DNA of 64,000 nt from Blattamonas nauphoetae. Its lineage: Eukaryota > Preaxostyla > Oxymonadida. The notes under the pieces are model-generated. The model was not told the DNA's origin. It made no database searches and worked only from the letters and a program-made list of their open reading frames with translations. Made by a program: the position numbers and the translations under genes. Where the stretch lies: contig JARBJD010000007.1 of the NCBI GenBank assembly GCA_033064195.1, positions 434,001 to 498,000 on the forward strand, in the 5' to 3' direction. This document shows, one piece after another, positions 21,002 to 32,228 of this stretch; within the stretch, counting starts at the first letter, position 1; each line of letters opens with the position of its first letter.

Positions 21002-24000
21002 TTACATAGAAGTAAACTGCTCCATTCTCTGGATCAATTCCAAGCAGATGTTCTCAACAACTTTCTCACCTGGTAAATCATCAAGTTCAATCGAATCAAC
21101 AAAGCCCTCGATCCATTCTGCTTCCTCGATGATTTTTTTCATTTTGTCTGTTGTGGCCTGACTTGCTCTTTTCTGAATACTTGCACTTTTCAGTACATAT
21201 CCAATTGTGGCTCCTTTCATCTCAGTGATGCTGGAACGCATCTCTTTCACACCTTCGGTGACATGCCACCCAACGGTTCCTTCACCCGAAAATGAACCAA
21301 GAGCCTCCTGCATCCCCTCCAATTGGTTGTGCTTGATCTTAACCTGCCCATCCAAAGAAAGGATCTCCGCCAACAATTCTTCGGTCCGAGTTTTCGGAGC
21401 ATTCTCGTCCTTCTTGGTCAGTCTGGCACGGATTGCCGAGACTTGACGAAGTTTCCCATCCGCTTGACTGAGTTCTGATGAAATTTTCCCGAGCATTGCA
21501 TGCCTAGACAGCGGAGCAGTGTGTGTGGCTCGCATGAAAGAAGATTGACCAGCACTTATTCTGGAACGAAGAGCTAAAATGTGAGAAGGGCAGAAGAAAG
21601 AGATGAAAGAGAGATGATCAGCGACAAACTGTTAATATGTTCCAGAAGTTCTTCTGATTTGGTGGGATACGCTTTGGATTTCTTCTTTATCTTCCGCATA
21701 TCTTTTTCTTCCTTCTTCTTATTCTTCACAACACCCTCGTTTTTCATTCTTACTGCTTCCAGTAGTCTTCGCACATCATCCTCAAACACTTTTTCCTGTT
21801 CACTCTTCACAACACCCAATTCTTCTCCCTCCTTTTCCATCTTCTCCAAAAGTGTAATCACATTGAGCATCCACTCCCCGTGTTCATCCTGTTCTTTCCG
21901 AGCTATCTTTTCCTGCGATTCCTTAACTCGCTCAGCTGCTGCACACCACCGTTGCTCATATTCGATTCGCAGGCGGATGTTGTCGTTGATCATCGCTGTC
22001 TGCGTATTCTGCTCCTGCAAATGCTGAATCTCCGCGTTAATGTCTGCCAGCTCGGCGGCCAGCCGGAGGGTGTGCGCATCGCGACGAGCTGCTTTTCGTT
22101 CGACAGAGTCGATCAGAGCATCAGTGTTCAGTTGCGGGATGTGTGGGACCTTCGATCGATCTTCAGCCTGAGACGTTTCATCCTCAAGTGAATCAAAGGA
22201 GGCCTGTGAGTGTGTCGGTGACTGTATTGGCGTGACAGTCATGCAATGTACCACATCTGTTTGGGAGAAGTCAGCCGTGTGGATGTCGAACGAGACAGTG
22301 CGGACACGAGAAGGAGTGAGTGGACTGGCGTTTTCGGAGGTTTCAGTCTCAGGATCGTCCTCATGATCCTCAATATGTCCCGACATCCGAAGAGGGGTGA
22401 TTCTTTCTTGAGTCACTCGCATATCTGCGCTGTCACGAGTGTCGTTTCGTTGGTTTTCGGGAAGTATGTCCCCCTCCTCATTCGCCCACCGATGACTCAC
22501 ATCGAAGTCAGAGAAATCTGAGCCGAGAGTCGTGTCTGTTCCATACATGTCTGAAATTTGGGATGGATGATCTTGAGTCAACGAATCTAAATCTGATAAA
22601 GGCTCGTTCTCTCCTAATTCCACTTTCTCTGCTCGTCTCTTAATTCTTTCTGCTTTCTCTTTCTTCAACTGACGTCGTTGTCTTCGTCGGGACTCCTGCT
22701 CTTTTCGTCGTTTCTCCATTCGATAAAAAGTCGAGTCAATATTGGATATATCGCTGACCCATTCGCATGAAAGTTCCATCCAAGTTTTTTCTCGCCGTAG
22801 AGTATCTTCATCACTTTGATCTCTGTTAAGTGGCGATAATGGATAAAAGAATATGTTTCGATGAGGTACTGGAACAGCAAGTTCTTCATTTCGATTCAAA
22901 CTCGATTTCTCAGAAGGTGTTTTAGTGTCTACGACTTCAGGGTCCGGTGTTTGAGAATTGGCCGGACGAGTTAAAAACAAGCATAGTTCCGAATAAAGCA
23001 GAGAAGAAAGAAGACATGAGCTCGGTTGGCGAGTTTGTTCCGGAGTTTTTTTGGCAGGGCTATTTTTCTTACTTCCACTGGGTTCTGGCAATGGGGTGAT
23101 CTTATCTTGCCAAATATGTGATGAAGAATTTCTGCCAGTGAGATTTCCACACAATTTATTCAAAATCATAAGTGATTCAGATTCTTTGGGAGAGTCGATT
23201 GGAGATGCTAAGAGGACAAATTGAGTCAGATATTGATCCCCCTTCGCAATTCGCATGAAGAGATGAGATCGATGAAAGGTTTCAGTTTGAACAATCCGTT
23301 TCATTAATCCACGAAATTCATTGCCAGTTTGGAATGATTGCTCCGACAAGAGAGGAACAGAGGTAATATACGATGTGGGCACAGGTAACGACTCCGTATC
23401 ATTGGCCATGAGTGTGTTTGTGTACGATGACGTGAGATCTGTGAGAGTGAATGAGTCGAACAGTCGTTCAGAGTCAACAAAGAAAGCAGATAAGGTGTAA
23501 GATGGATGTGAAGTTGATTTTTTGGTTTGCTTCAGGCGAAATGGAACAATTTTGGAAATAAATGTTGATAGAAAGGATCCTTGTGCAGTTCCAAGTTGAT
23601 GACTGAAAGAAGTGAAGGATTTCAAAGAAGATGAATAAATCAAACTATTTCGCTCCAAGGAACCACTCAATTCCACCGAAATCTCTGAAAACAAAACAGC
23701 TCGTGGTGGACGGTGTTTCACTTCTTTGGGTGATGAAATTAAAAGGACAGCCTTCGTCAAGAAGAGCCGACGGATTTTGAGACAAAATCGACCTATAATT
23801 CAAAATATAATGAATATTGATGCCAGTAACTTTGAAATTGGGAACAAAATCCATACATAAACGGAAATCTAGGGAGATTGTTCGATGAACGAAAATATTA
23901 GTGAAGTCAGAAAAAGTGCACACTTCTTTCGAGTTCCAAATGGAAGTCGCATAGTGCAGTGCTTTAGATTGACCTTGAAATGAATATGAGCCTTATCATC

Positions 24001-24318
24001 GTCACTCAGGAGGAGAACTGTTTGGAGTGACGAACTCTGAAAAAATATAAAAATTGAGACAATGTGCACCAAAATTGGAATACCATCACCAAAATGCTTG
24101 CCGGATATAGAGTTAGACTGTGATATGGATGATGGCGGAGAAAATTATGGTTCCAACGAAAAGTGTCTCATCAGGACGCTTCACAAGTGGTACGAGACTG
24201 TTCACTGTTGTCACATCTGCTCTGGAAGAGAGGGCGAGATTATGGGACCGAGTGTGTGCAAACTGGTTGACTGAGAGTCAAAAAAACTGGCGAAATGAGA
24301 GTGTTTCAAAATCATCTC
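21002..24318 (-). CDS. Multi-exon coiled-coil protein, function unknown
   Basis: The core is a frame of about 728 codons entering near 23795 and ending at 21574. It is joined by a 56-nt intron (21574-21629, GTTTGT...TTTTAG) to a last exon ending at 21002. The N-terminal part mixes hydrophobic and Ser-rich segments. The centre is acidic (for example REKAERIKRRAEKVELGENE) and the C-terminal half is long charged helices that should form coiled coils. Upstream exons between 23800 and about 24318 look likely but their junctions are not secure. The RSHLFMRI stretch faintly recalls a kinesin motor, but there is no P-loop, so I do not claim one. Confidence 0.55.
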
Positions 24319-24328
24319 GAAAGAAATG

Positions 24329-25691
24329 CTAACATAAGTCCATATCATCGTCAAATGGATCGAAGTTGTGTGCTTTCTTCTTCTTCTTCGGTTTGGGTTG
24401 AGATGTCTTTTGCTCAGCCTCCTTTCTTATCCGTTCCTCTTCCCGATGTTTCTGTTCTGCCTCCCTTTTTCGCACAATCTCCAACAATTCCGCCTTCTTT
24501 CTGAGTTCCTCATCCCTTTCTTCAAGTGGCTTTCTCAGAATCGGCTTTTCTTCCACCTGCTCTTCAGCCCAATTGATTCTCTGTCCAATCAGAACCTTGA
24601 GGTGCTCATTGTCGTACATAAAATGCCCTCCCTTCTTCACAGGTGTGATAGAGAAAGGCTTGTTTGAACCAGCTGAGTCTGTGGAAGCAAGAGAAGTGTG
24701 TATGGCCCATTGTGGCATCAGATCGGGCTTCATCATTCCGTCATTCTCGCCGTAGAAGACAGAGATGGGGATGGGCAGAGGAGTATTTTCAGGCTAAATC
24801 ACAAGAAAACGGAAGATGATAAGCGAAAGGACAATATAACAAACTGTGTATGCGTCAGGCATATATGTATCGAGTGCCGAAAGATCTGCACTGAGAAAGT
24901 GAGAGCGGATGATTTAGAGCAGACAGATATATACCGGAGGGGTGGAATTGTAAGTTTTTTCATATCTGGATCATGTACAATTGGGGCATCATAGCGTTCA
25001 AAGAGTTTTTGTTGGAGTTCGTCTTCTGGGAGGTTCCAGATCGGTGTGTCAAGGACTCCGAGCTGTGGTGGATTTCTTCCAGACACAAGGAGAGAAATGG
25101 GAAGTGTGAGAGATCTTCGCTTCAATTCCAGACAGAATTCTAATGAACAGGATGCTCCGAAGCTGAGGTGGGAGAGATAATTTGGAGAGGATAGTAACAT
25201 GAAATTTTGTGAAACCTGTGACCGAATACTACATATGGGATATAATGCGGCTTTTTGAATAGGAATTGCACATCATCAATTAATTTAGGAATGACATCTT
25301 TGATTTTATCAATTGGTGGTTCATCACTTCGAGTTGTTCTCCCTATGTATGTCGTGTACATCATAAATGACCGGAGAAAATGAGAAAATTCATGAGCGAC
25401 AAACCAGGGAAGAGAATTCCAACGACTTGTACACCTTCAGGAAGAGATTTCGCCCATCTTTGATTGAACTGAGAAAAAGGTAAGCGAATGGATAGATGAA
25501 GTTCAAGTTGGAAATAAAGCAATAAATAGGATAATGACCAGGAAAGAAGTGAAAATATGAAGGAGTACCATGACAGGAGCGGCTCCTGCATGAGAAAAAC
25601 AGAGGAGCCTGAGTGTGACTGGAATATCTTTTGATTCTGGACGACGAATCACTGATAGCCACTTTGAAGATGGGAGAGGCTGGTCAAGCAT
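24329..25691 (-). CDS. Type II thioesterase (alpha/beta hydrolase, GrsT/OLAH-like)
   Basis: Five exons (25691-25569, 25468-25405, 25343-25216, 25162-24935 and 24793-24329) give a frame of 335 codons with GT-AG introns of 100, 61, 53 and 141 nt. The spliced protein shows CFSHAGAAP near the N-terminus, VVGILFPGR, then the nucleophile loop VFGHSFGA, later YGENDGMM (acid region) and GGHFMYDN (catalytic His). This is the order of stand-alone thioesterases that release acyl chains from carrier proteins or CoA. The C-terminal 90 residues add a charged Lys/Glu helix (REAEQKHREEERIRKEAEQ) not found in bacterial relatives. The catalytic Ser codon is split by an intron. Substrate is unknown. Confidence 0.85.
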
Positions 25692-25735
25692 TTGGAAAGA
25701 GTATCAAAGGACAGTTGCCTAAGTTTGAAAGAAAT

Positions 25736-27263
25736 ATGGGGTTTTCAAGTTCCTCCAACAAAAACTGCCTATTCCGAATGCAAACTGAGTCATTCGAATG
25801 GAGCAGTGAGACAAAGGAGTATGTCATTGACCTAGAGTACGATACAAATTCACTATCCATCAACGCCTTGAATCAGACGGATGGTTCGGCTTGGAGGAGT
25901 GCTTTCACATCAAAAGGTCTGATTCATACTTTTTTTCCATTGTAATAACTCCTATAATCATCAAGAGATCGAGGAAATTACACTGAATACTGGAAATTTC
26001 AAGAAATTCACAGTTTTTGTTAAGATGCTCATCCAATCTTTTTCTGAAGATTCTGACACACTCGCAATTGATATTCTTAACTATGAAGAACTAAAAAATC
26101 TCAGAAAAAACAAACGTAAGCCCTCACCGAATCCTACATCTTCAAACAACAACCTCTTCGTCATCCTCTCTTATGTGACCAACTTCGACAAGTATCTTCT
26201 TTATTGATGTGAATTCCTGCGTTTCCACTAGGGTACACTATGTTTTATGCTTGGCATTCACGGAAGAGGCATCATCCACTTCCCTCAATCTCCAAATCAA
26301 AAAACTGACAAAGGAGCTTGGGCAAACACGTGAACAACTCGCACAAATGGTCAAGGTGAAGAAAGAGAATACTATTCTACGTGAAGAAGTGACTTCTCTT
26401 CAAAAAGAATTAGCTGTTGCCAAACAAACGATCGTGAATCTTCGGAATCAACAGAAGAAGACCTCCACACCTGGACGTTCTACTTCACAAAGCAGGTTTC
26501 AACTCTTTTTGTTCGAGCCTCTTAGATTGTATTCCCCAAAGACAACACCAAAGAAGACACAAGCGTCTCCACGCCAAAAACAGACCCCACCTTCTGCACG
26601 TCGCATTTCACCCTCCCCAACTCGCACCAAACCGTCGCCAGCATCAGCACGAGGCCGAACATCTCTCTCAACTGGGAGGAATCGTGTGTCGCCCGGACAA
26701 CCACGGACTCGGACGACCCCGACAACGTCACATCGCACCACACCCAAACACGCTGGACAGCCACCTCGCCCTCCATCTGCCAGACAGAGTCTCAGATCGT
26801 CAGCCAGTTCATACGCCTCAAATCGAAGTTCTGTCGCCAGTTCACCACGTGGGAGACCGACCTCTCGAAGTTTGTCAGCGAAAGGACGGCAATCGTCACC
26901 AATCCCTCCTCCCTCCAAAAAACCAACCACATCCAGACGATATGATCGTCCGACAGGCCGATCGAGAGATTGGAGTGATTCCGAAGATGAAAGACCACAA
27001 AGAAGCACAAGGAGGTCGGGAGAAGAGCGCAAGTCAGGAAGAACCGCAAGGTATCAGGGAGAAGACGAGGAGAGCGACTACCATTATTCAAAATCACGCC
27101 ACTCACACAAAGTTGAACACGGCGATTCTGACTCTTCTCCAAGTTCTCCACTCAAGGGAAAGTGTGCTTTTTTCATTATTCATTCTTTTGAAGAGATGTC
27201 ACCAAACGATTTGATGCTCTGAACAAACTGTTGGAGAGAGCGAAGACAAACCGGAGACATTGA
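25736..27263 (+). CDS. CCDC61: CCDC61/VFL3 homologue, basal-body orientation protein
   Basis: Five exons (25736-25916, 25966-26191, 26232-26495, 26526-27161 and 27194-27263) sum to 459 codons. The junctions restore EIEEITLNTGNFKKF and FDKVHYVLCL, which match the SAS-6-like head domain of CCDC61 (IEDLT.KTGNFKQF and EFDR.HYPLPL). A DILNYEELKNLRKNK stretch matches the ..DLLTY.DLE.LR.RK block. After the head come a coiled coil (about residues 150-210) and a long basic Ser/Pro/Arg-rich tail that could bind microtubules. VFL3/CCDC61 sets basal-body position and rootlet attachment. The head start at MGFSSSSNKN is the first ATG after the divergent thioesterase start, only about 45 bp away, so the two genes share a promoter region. 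Confidence 0.9.
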
Positions 27264-27401
27264 GAATCATCATCATTTTGTTCACTTCATTTATTATTTT
27301 TATTGGTTTCTGGACATTTTTCCATTGAAAAAAGCATTGTTTTCAAGTTGGGTGTGATCGATGTATATATTCTATTTTGCTTTTAAACCCTTTCTAGATC
27401 A

Positions 27402-28337
27402 TTGGAAATAATGATAGCCCTGTCTTTGTTCCTCCTAGCATATCCATTATCGTTCAAAGGGAAGGTCTATAATATAGAGAGTCTCGCCAAAGAAGAGTAT
27501 CATTTGTCCATATTTCTCTCAATTATTCACAGAGGAACATTCAGCCTGACTGTTGAAGACGAAGAAGTCTTTTTCAATCCCCTAAAGGTCATCAACTTGA
27601 CCGCAATTGGTTGTACCGACGCCCAAGAAGCAAACGTGACAGTCGCATCTAAAGCACCCTTCGGTGAAGGAGATTTCTATTGCTTCGTTTTAGGATTGAA
27701 ATCTTCGGAAACTCCAAAGTTGCTTGAAGAAGGCAATGGGCTATCTATCGAATGTTTGACACTATTTTGTCTTCTCAACTCAATTCATCTTTCCCATCCA
27801 TCAGACAACGGTGGGGCCTCAAACCCAGGCAAATTTACATTTTTATTTCAATGCGCAAAAGAAGAAGGCACACCAGCGCTCACACGCGAGTCTGCCTTTC
27901 TTCGTTGTCATCTCTTCCATTGGTTCTGAAATCATCATCTTTATCTCTTACCGAACAGCAAGGAATACAACTACTTTGTTAATTGGTCAACCAAAGCAGC
28001 GTGTGGAAAAGGAGGCGGCAGTGATGTCTTCGGAATTGTCTTCTTCATCATTCTCCTCGTCGCTGCGACCTTATACTTTGCAATCGGAATTCCCATTTGT
28101 GTATGACTCCTCTCTACGAACATTTTCGTTCGATTTAGGCATGTGGGATGAAGAAAAGAGGCAAAGAAATCATCCCCTTCATTCACTTTTGGATAGCTCT
28201 CCCAGGCTTATTTAAGGTGTGCTTCATGAATGATCTGTTATCTCCCCTTTTCTTAGGATGGAGTCAAATGTATGTTCTCGCCATGTTGTAAGTCAAAGAG
28301 CGGCTACGACGAAGTCATCGCGAAGGATAATATCTAA
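27402..28337 (+). CDS. MRH-type membrane receptor (Atg27 / mannose-6-phosphate-receptor-like)
   Basis: Six exons (27402-27496, 27533-27753, 27805-27889, 27959-28100, 28139-28216 and 28257-28337) give 233 aa in one frame. The order is a signal peptide (MIALSLFLLAYPLS), a Cys-containing luminal domain, EYNYFVNWSTKAACG near its end, one membrane helix (DVFGIVFFIILLVAATLYF) and a short tail with EIIPFIHFWIALPGLFKDG. The W.TKAAC motif and the IP...FW..LP.L..DG tail are typical of MRH proteins of the Atg27/CD-M6PR kind, which cycle between Golgi and endosomes. The sugar-binding residues cannot be judged by eye, so the lectin role is inferred. Confidence 0.72.
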
Positions 28338-28472
28338 CTGTTAAAACCTGTTTTCTTCGAATGAAACATCTGTTATTATTGTTTTATTCCCTCTTTCGAG
28401 ATTTTCGCCACTGTGCCATGTGTCTTCCTTTACGAGAGAACAATTTTTTTTGTCAATCACTCAGAACGTCAA

Positions 28473-31290
28473 ATGTCGATTCTTTCGGATCGAAGATTTG
28501 TTCCGATTATTGTCTGTCCTTTTTATCACTGATATTTTGGTTGTTTTCGTCTATTCTCATCTTAGAGACAACCATTCGGATACGTTCAGTCCTCCTCATA
28601 CACCAACGCCGATTATTGTCATGAAGAAGTTGTTGAACTTGATACTCCCTTTTCCATGGTTCTAGGAGCTGGAACTGCGGTTCATTCGATCCTTCTTCTC
28701 GGAGACCAAAATGCAGGCATTTCTTCTTTGTCTTCATATATTTCTTGTCATTTTCATCAAAACTCTCTCAATCCCTCACAAACAGGAAAAACATCATTTT
28801 TACATTCATTTGGGGCATCAAACGACCCTCGTTTTATCTATCTGTTCAACCTGATCCCCTATCTAACAACATCTTTCATTAATACTCGATTTTTGCTGGA
28901 TCCAACAAGTCAATACATGGATGGTATCTTGTGTTTCGTCATGTTGATCTTCTCAGAGCCACCTTATCTTGATACAGATCTTGGGAGAGCAATGATCATG
29001 TTCACTCGTGATGACTGGGATTTTTTTTGCGATGAAAACGAAGTTTCTCCCGCAAACAGCATTCCTAGCAAAAGAGATGCTCAATATGTCTGTGTTGAAT
29101 TTGTGGAAATCGGGGGAGATCACTTAGATCGGATGATCCAGTTTCAACCAACTTTCTCATCCACCTCCTCAAATCTGCAACAATCCCCTCTCAAACAAGA
29201 AACAACTCATCAAAATTGTGGAGAAAACCCTCCTCTTCCCTCAGAATTGTCAGATATCGATGGTGCTAGCCCTGACATAGTGTCACTCTCGAAGACTCTC
29301 CTTCAGGAGAGTAATCAAGCACTCTATTTCATCAATTTTGCATCTCTTTTTCAACCGATATCTGTGGAAACAACTTCGTTACAAGACGACTATCCATTCA
29401 TGTTTAATACCGTTGGTGTCTCAATTCTAAAAAAGAAGCTCCTTTTTCTCTCCTCGTTGTTCGCACCACCTCTCTTATCAAACCACGGAACACCTCTTCG
29501 ATCCCAAGGCCGGTCTCGTCAACAGACCCACAAGAAATCAACCAACCAATGGGAATGGAATGTCCGGACATTCGATCCATTTGCTGAAGCGAGTGAAACC
29601 GAAACAGATGAGTCAAGCAGTGACTCAGACGATAAAAGTGAATGGAATACAATCCTTTCAAATCGGACATCATCCTCCGAATCACCACCTAAATTTCCCA
29701 TCACCTTTCTTCTCTGCAGATGCCCAGACAATGCATATATCTCCGTTTCAGCACAACATCGACTCTGGAAACAATTCGACGCACGCACCGCAGACTCCCC
29801 TTCTCCATCTCCATCCCCACACAATCCCCATCCACCATCACCCGAGCCATCCAATACACCGATGTCGTCCGAACAAGGTTCTCCTCAACCCACAGTCCAA
29901 CAAGACGACGCCCGCATCAATCTCACCAAAGATTTTTTCTCATTCCGCGGTCATCAACCACACTCAAAGTCTCTGTCCGTCTCCCTCTCCTCCTTCCTCT
30001 CCGTTCTCCTCTCTTCATTCATCGGAAAGCACAACCTCAACATCGAATGTGTTACTGTCTCACACACCGTTCATTTCACCACCGCACCAAGCACTTCAGA
30101 AGCCCCTCCCGCTCTTCCTACGAATCCTGAGATGCCTCCAATGAATGCGTCTTCAACCGGATTGGTTCTCAACGAAGAAGGGATTGTCAAGACACTTTGT
30201 TTGTGTGCTGAAGGCGAGTGGCGAAAGCCGACTGACGTCGCGTCATTTGCCATCGACGCTGTTTTAACATGCCTGGAGAGGAAGCACCAACCATCTGATT
30301 CAGAACACCAAGCATTCATCACAGAATCGCAGGAGACCGGAGAAAAAAGGATGAAAATCGAAGAAGATTCTTGTCCACTGAACATTTTGTCGTTGGACGA
30401 TGTGTCAGATGTTATCGGTATGATGAACGTTTCTTCTCACCCATTCTCTTTTTTCAGAATCTGATCAGACCTCCTCTTTTTCTGCCCTTCCACCAATCAA
30501 TGTTCTCCAGCATGTTCCTCAAGCATGTCTGATGATGAGCAAATCTCACATCTGTCAGGTTCCACACACCCTTTCTCTTCTCTTCTCACAACACAGTCAG
30601 CCTCTCTCCGAATCGAATGATTCACAATCCCCACATCTCCCACCATTCTTGAGTTCCATCCTTGAGCGTGCCCTTTTCAATACTGATTCTGTTCAACAAC
30701 TCTTTTCATACTTTCTCTCAAACCCACTCACAATCCCATCATCGCATTCTCCGCTCCACTCTTCTCCGCTCGCTCATCGGACACAGCCATCTCCTTCTCC
30801 AACAGACACTCTCGAAATCATCCGATGTGTCCTCTCAATTCTCATCAAGAGTAGCTTCATCAATCTCGAGAAGAATATGTATTCCTTCATCTTTGTCATA
30901 GTCTCCTCTTTTGTCATTCTCAGCTTCCACTGTTCGTCTTTCGTTGCTCGCTTCCCGAACAATCCGGACATGCAACAAGCTGTCCTCCGATACCACCGAC
31001 AACGTATCCCATCGTCAGTCTGGCTGAGAGGTTTTTCTATTATTGCTCTGATAACTATTTCGTTTCTTCATGTTTTAGGATGGAGTGACAACCACACAAA
31101 TACCCACCTCGAATCAATTTCCTCATCTCTTCATTCTCGTCTTGTTCCAAGCTTTAATTCCCTAATTCAGACGACATCGAGCCATTATCCAGCTTCTTTT
31201 CATTCTCTTCCTCCACCCGTCATCGCACAGTGGGAATCTTTCTTTGAATTGGTCTGCACTCTCCTGACTTCATCTCTTTTGTCTGATTAG
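28473..31290 (+). CDS. Large P-loop (GTPase-like) protein, unassigned
   Basis: The first exon starts at ATG 28473 (MSILSDRRFVPII). A 54-nt intron (28512-28565) joins it to a frame reading RQPFGYVQ. Next comes SILLLGDQNAG, then KTSFLHSFG after a 69-nt intron, giving a Walker A motif GDQNAGKTS at residues 59-67. The intron inside this motif begins GC rather than GT. A later VEIGGDHLDRM could be the switch II region. The remaining 700 residues are Ser/Pro-rich with further short introns (for example one ending before EPPYLDTD, and 44- and 47-nt introns near 30880 and 31030). I do not recognise a family; a dynein light-intermediate-chain-like or ciliary GTPase is possible. Confidence 0.6.
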
Positions 31291-31498
31291 TTTCTTGATT
31301 CTGTCCTTATTCAACAATGGATCTCTATATCATCTTGACCTTTGTGACGCAGATGGTTTGATGTCTCTGAAATATGTTTTTTTCTATCAAAACATTGAGT
31401 GAATTGAAGTGTTCGTCAAAACATGAGTATATGTATTAATTGACAACAATCCTGCAACCAACGAACAGAATTGGTGTGGAGGATCTAAATAATGAGAT

Positions 31499-32044
31499 TT
31501 ATGTGCCTTTCGGCCGACGGAAAAGGAGAATGTGGGGCTCTGGTGGATGCCTGTCAAAATGTTCTTTAAAATGGAAGTATAGAGGGAAAAAACATAGTTA
31601 TCATCTAGAGAAAGAAGATAATACCCTAAAATGTAAGATGTTTGATGTGAGAATTGACGATTAAATAATTGCGGCGCGATGAAGATGAGAAGAAAAAAAT
31701 GTGCATGCCCATCTAGAGAAAAAGAAGAATGTATATAAAAAGACGCAAACCCAGTTGACTGACAAATTCCAATTTCCCTCCATTCTTTTTCATCCATTAA
31801 GTGATCTTTTGGAACTGAAATGGGCAATTCTATTAAATGAATGAAAACACACCCCTTTCAACAAGTTCTTTCGGGAGGGTGACATGTCTATCCGAAATTG
31901 ACATTAAGGTCAGGTAATTCAAACCAGAAATAATCCATAGACATTGAAAATTAGGAGATACCTGTATTCGTATTGTGAATCCGAAATGCGGTCAGAGTAA
32001 TAGATTTCAGCTTGAAGATCTCGTCCTTGGGGTTTTTGTGCCAT
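31499..32044 (-). CDS. CKS1: Cyclin-dependent kinase regulatory subunit (CKS1)
   Basis: This gene is hidden in tiny exons. Exon 1 (32044-31962) reads MAQKPQGRDLQAEIYYSDR and ends YEYR. Exon 2 (31888-31853) adds HVTLPKELVER. Exon 3 starts at 31814 with VPKDHLMDEKEWREIGICQST. The last exon (31550-31499) reads HPPEPHILLFRRPKGT and stop. This is the full CKS order: IYYS, EYRHV.LP, HLM.E.EWR..G..QS and HEPEPHILLFRR. The GW.HYM piece between QST and HPPEPH must come from one or more very small exons within about 31551-31780, which I cannot place with confidence. CKS proteins bind CDKs and phosphorylated targets and are needed for cell-cycle progression. Confidence 0.85.
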
Positions 32045-32228
32045 GAAGACGACAGTTGATATCTACGAGGAAGAAGTTTGATAATATGAGGGTTGATACC
32101 AGGCTTGAGTTTTTCAATTTGAGTGGTCCCTTAATTAATTCATCCTAGCAAAAGGAGAGCGACAGACTTCACAGACACTAAATCCTCTCTTTACGATTTA
32201 TCCTCTTGTTTTCTAGGGTTTTTTGTGA

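Noticed and set aside
21002-24318. Kinesin motor domain
   Set aside because: Only a faint RSH-like motif is present. There is no P-loop or DLAGSE, so the likeness may be chance.
26114-26285. Alternative CCDC61 splice removing 26114-26231 to give a KRYTMFYAW reading
   Set aside because: It soon hits a stop. The 40-nt intron at 26192-26231 restores FDKVHY and the coiled coil in one frame.
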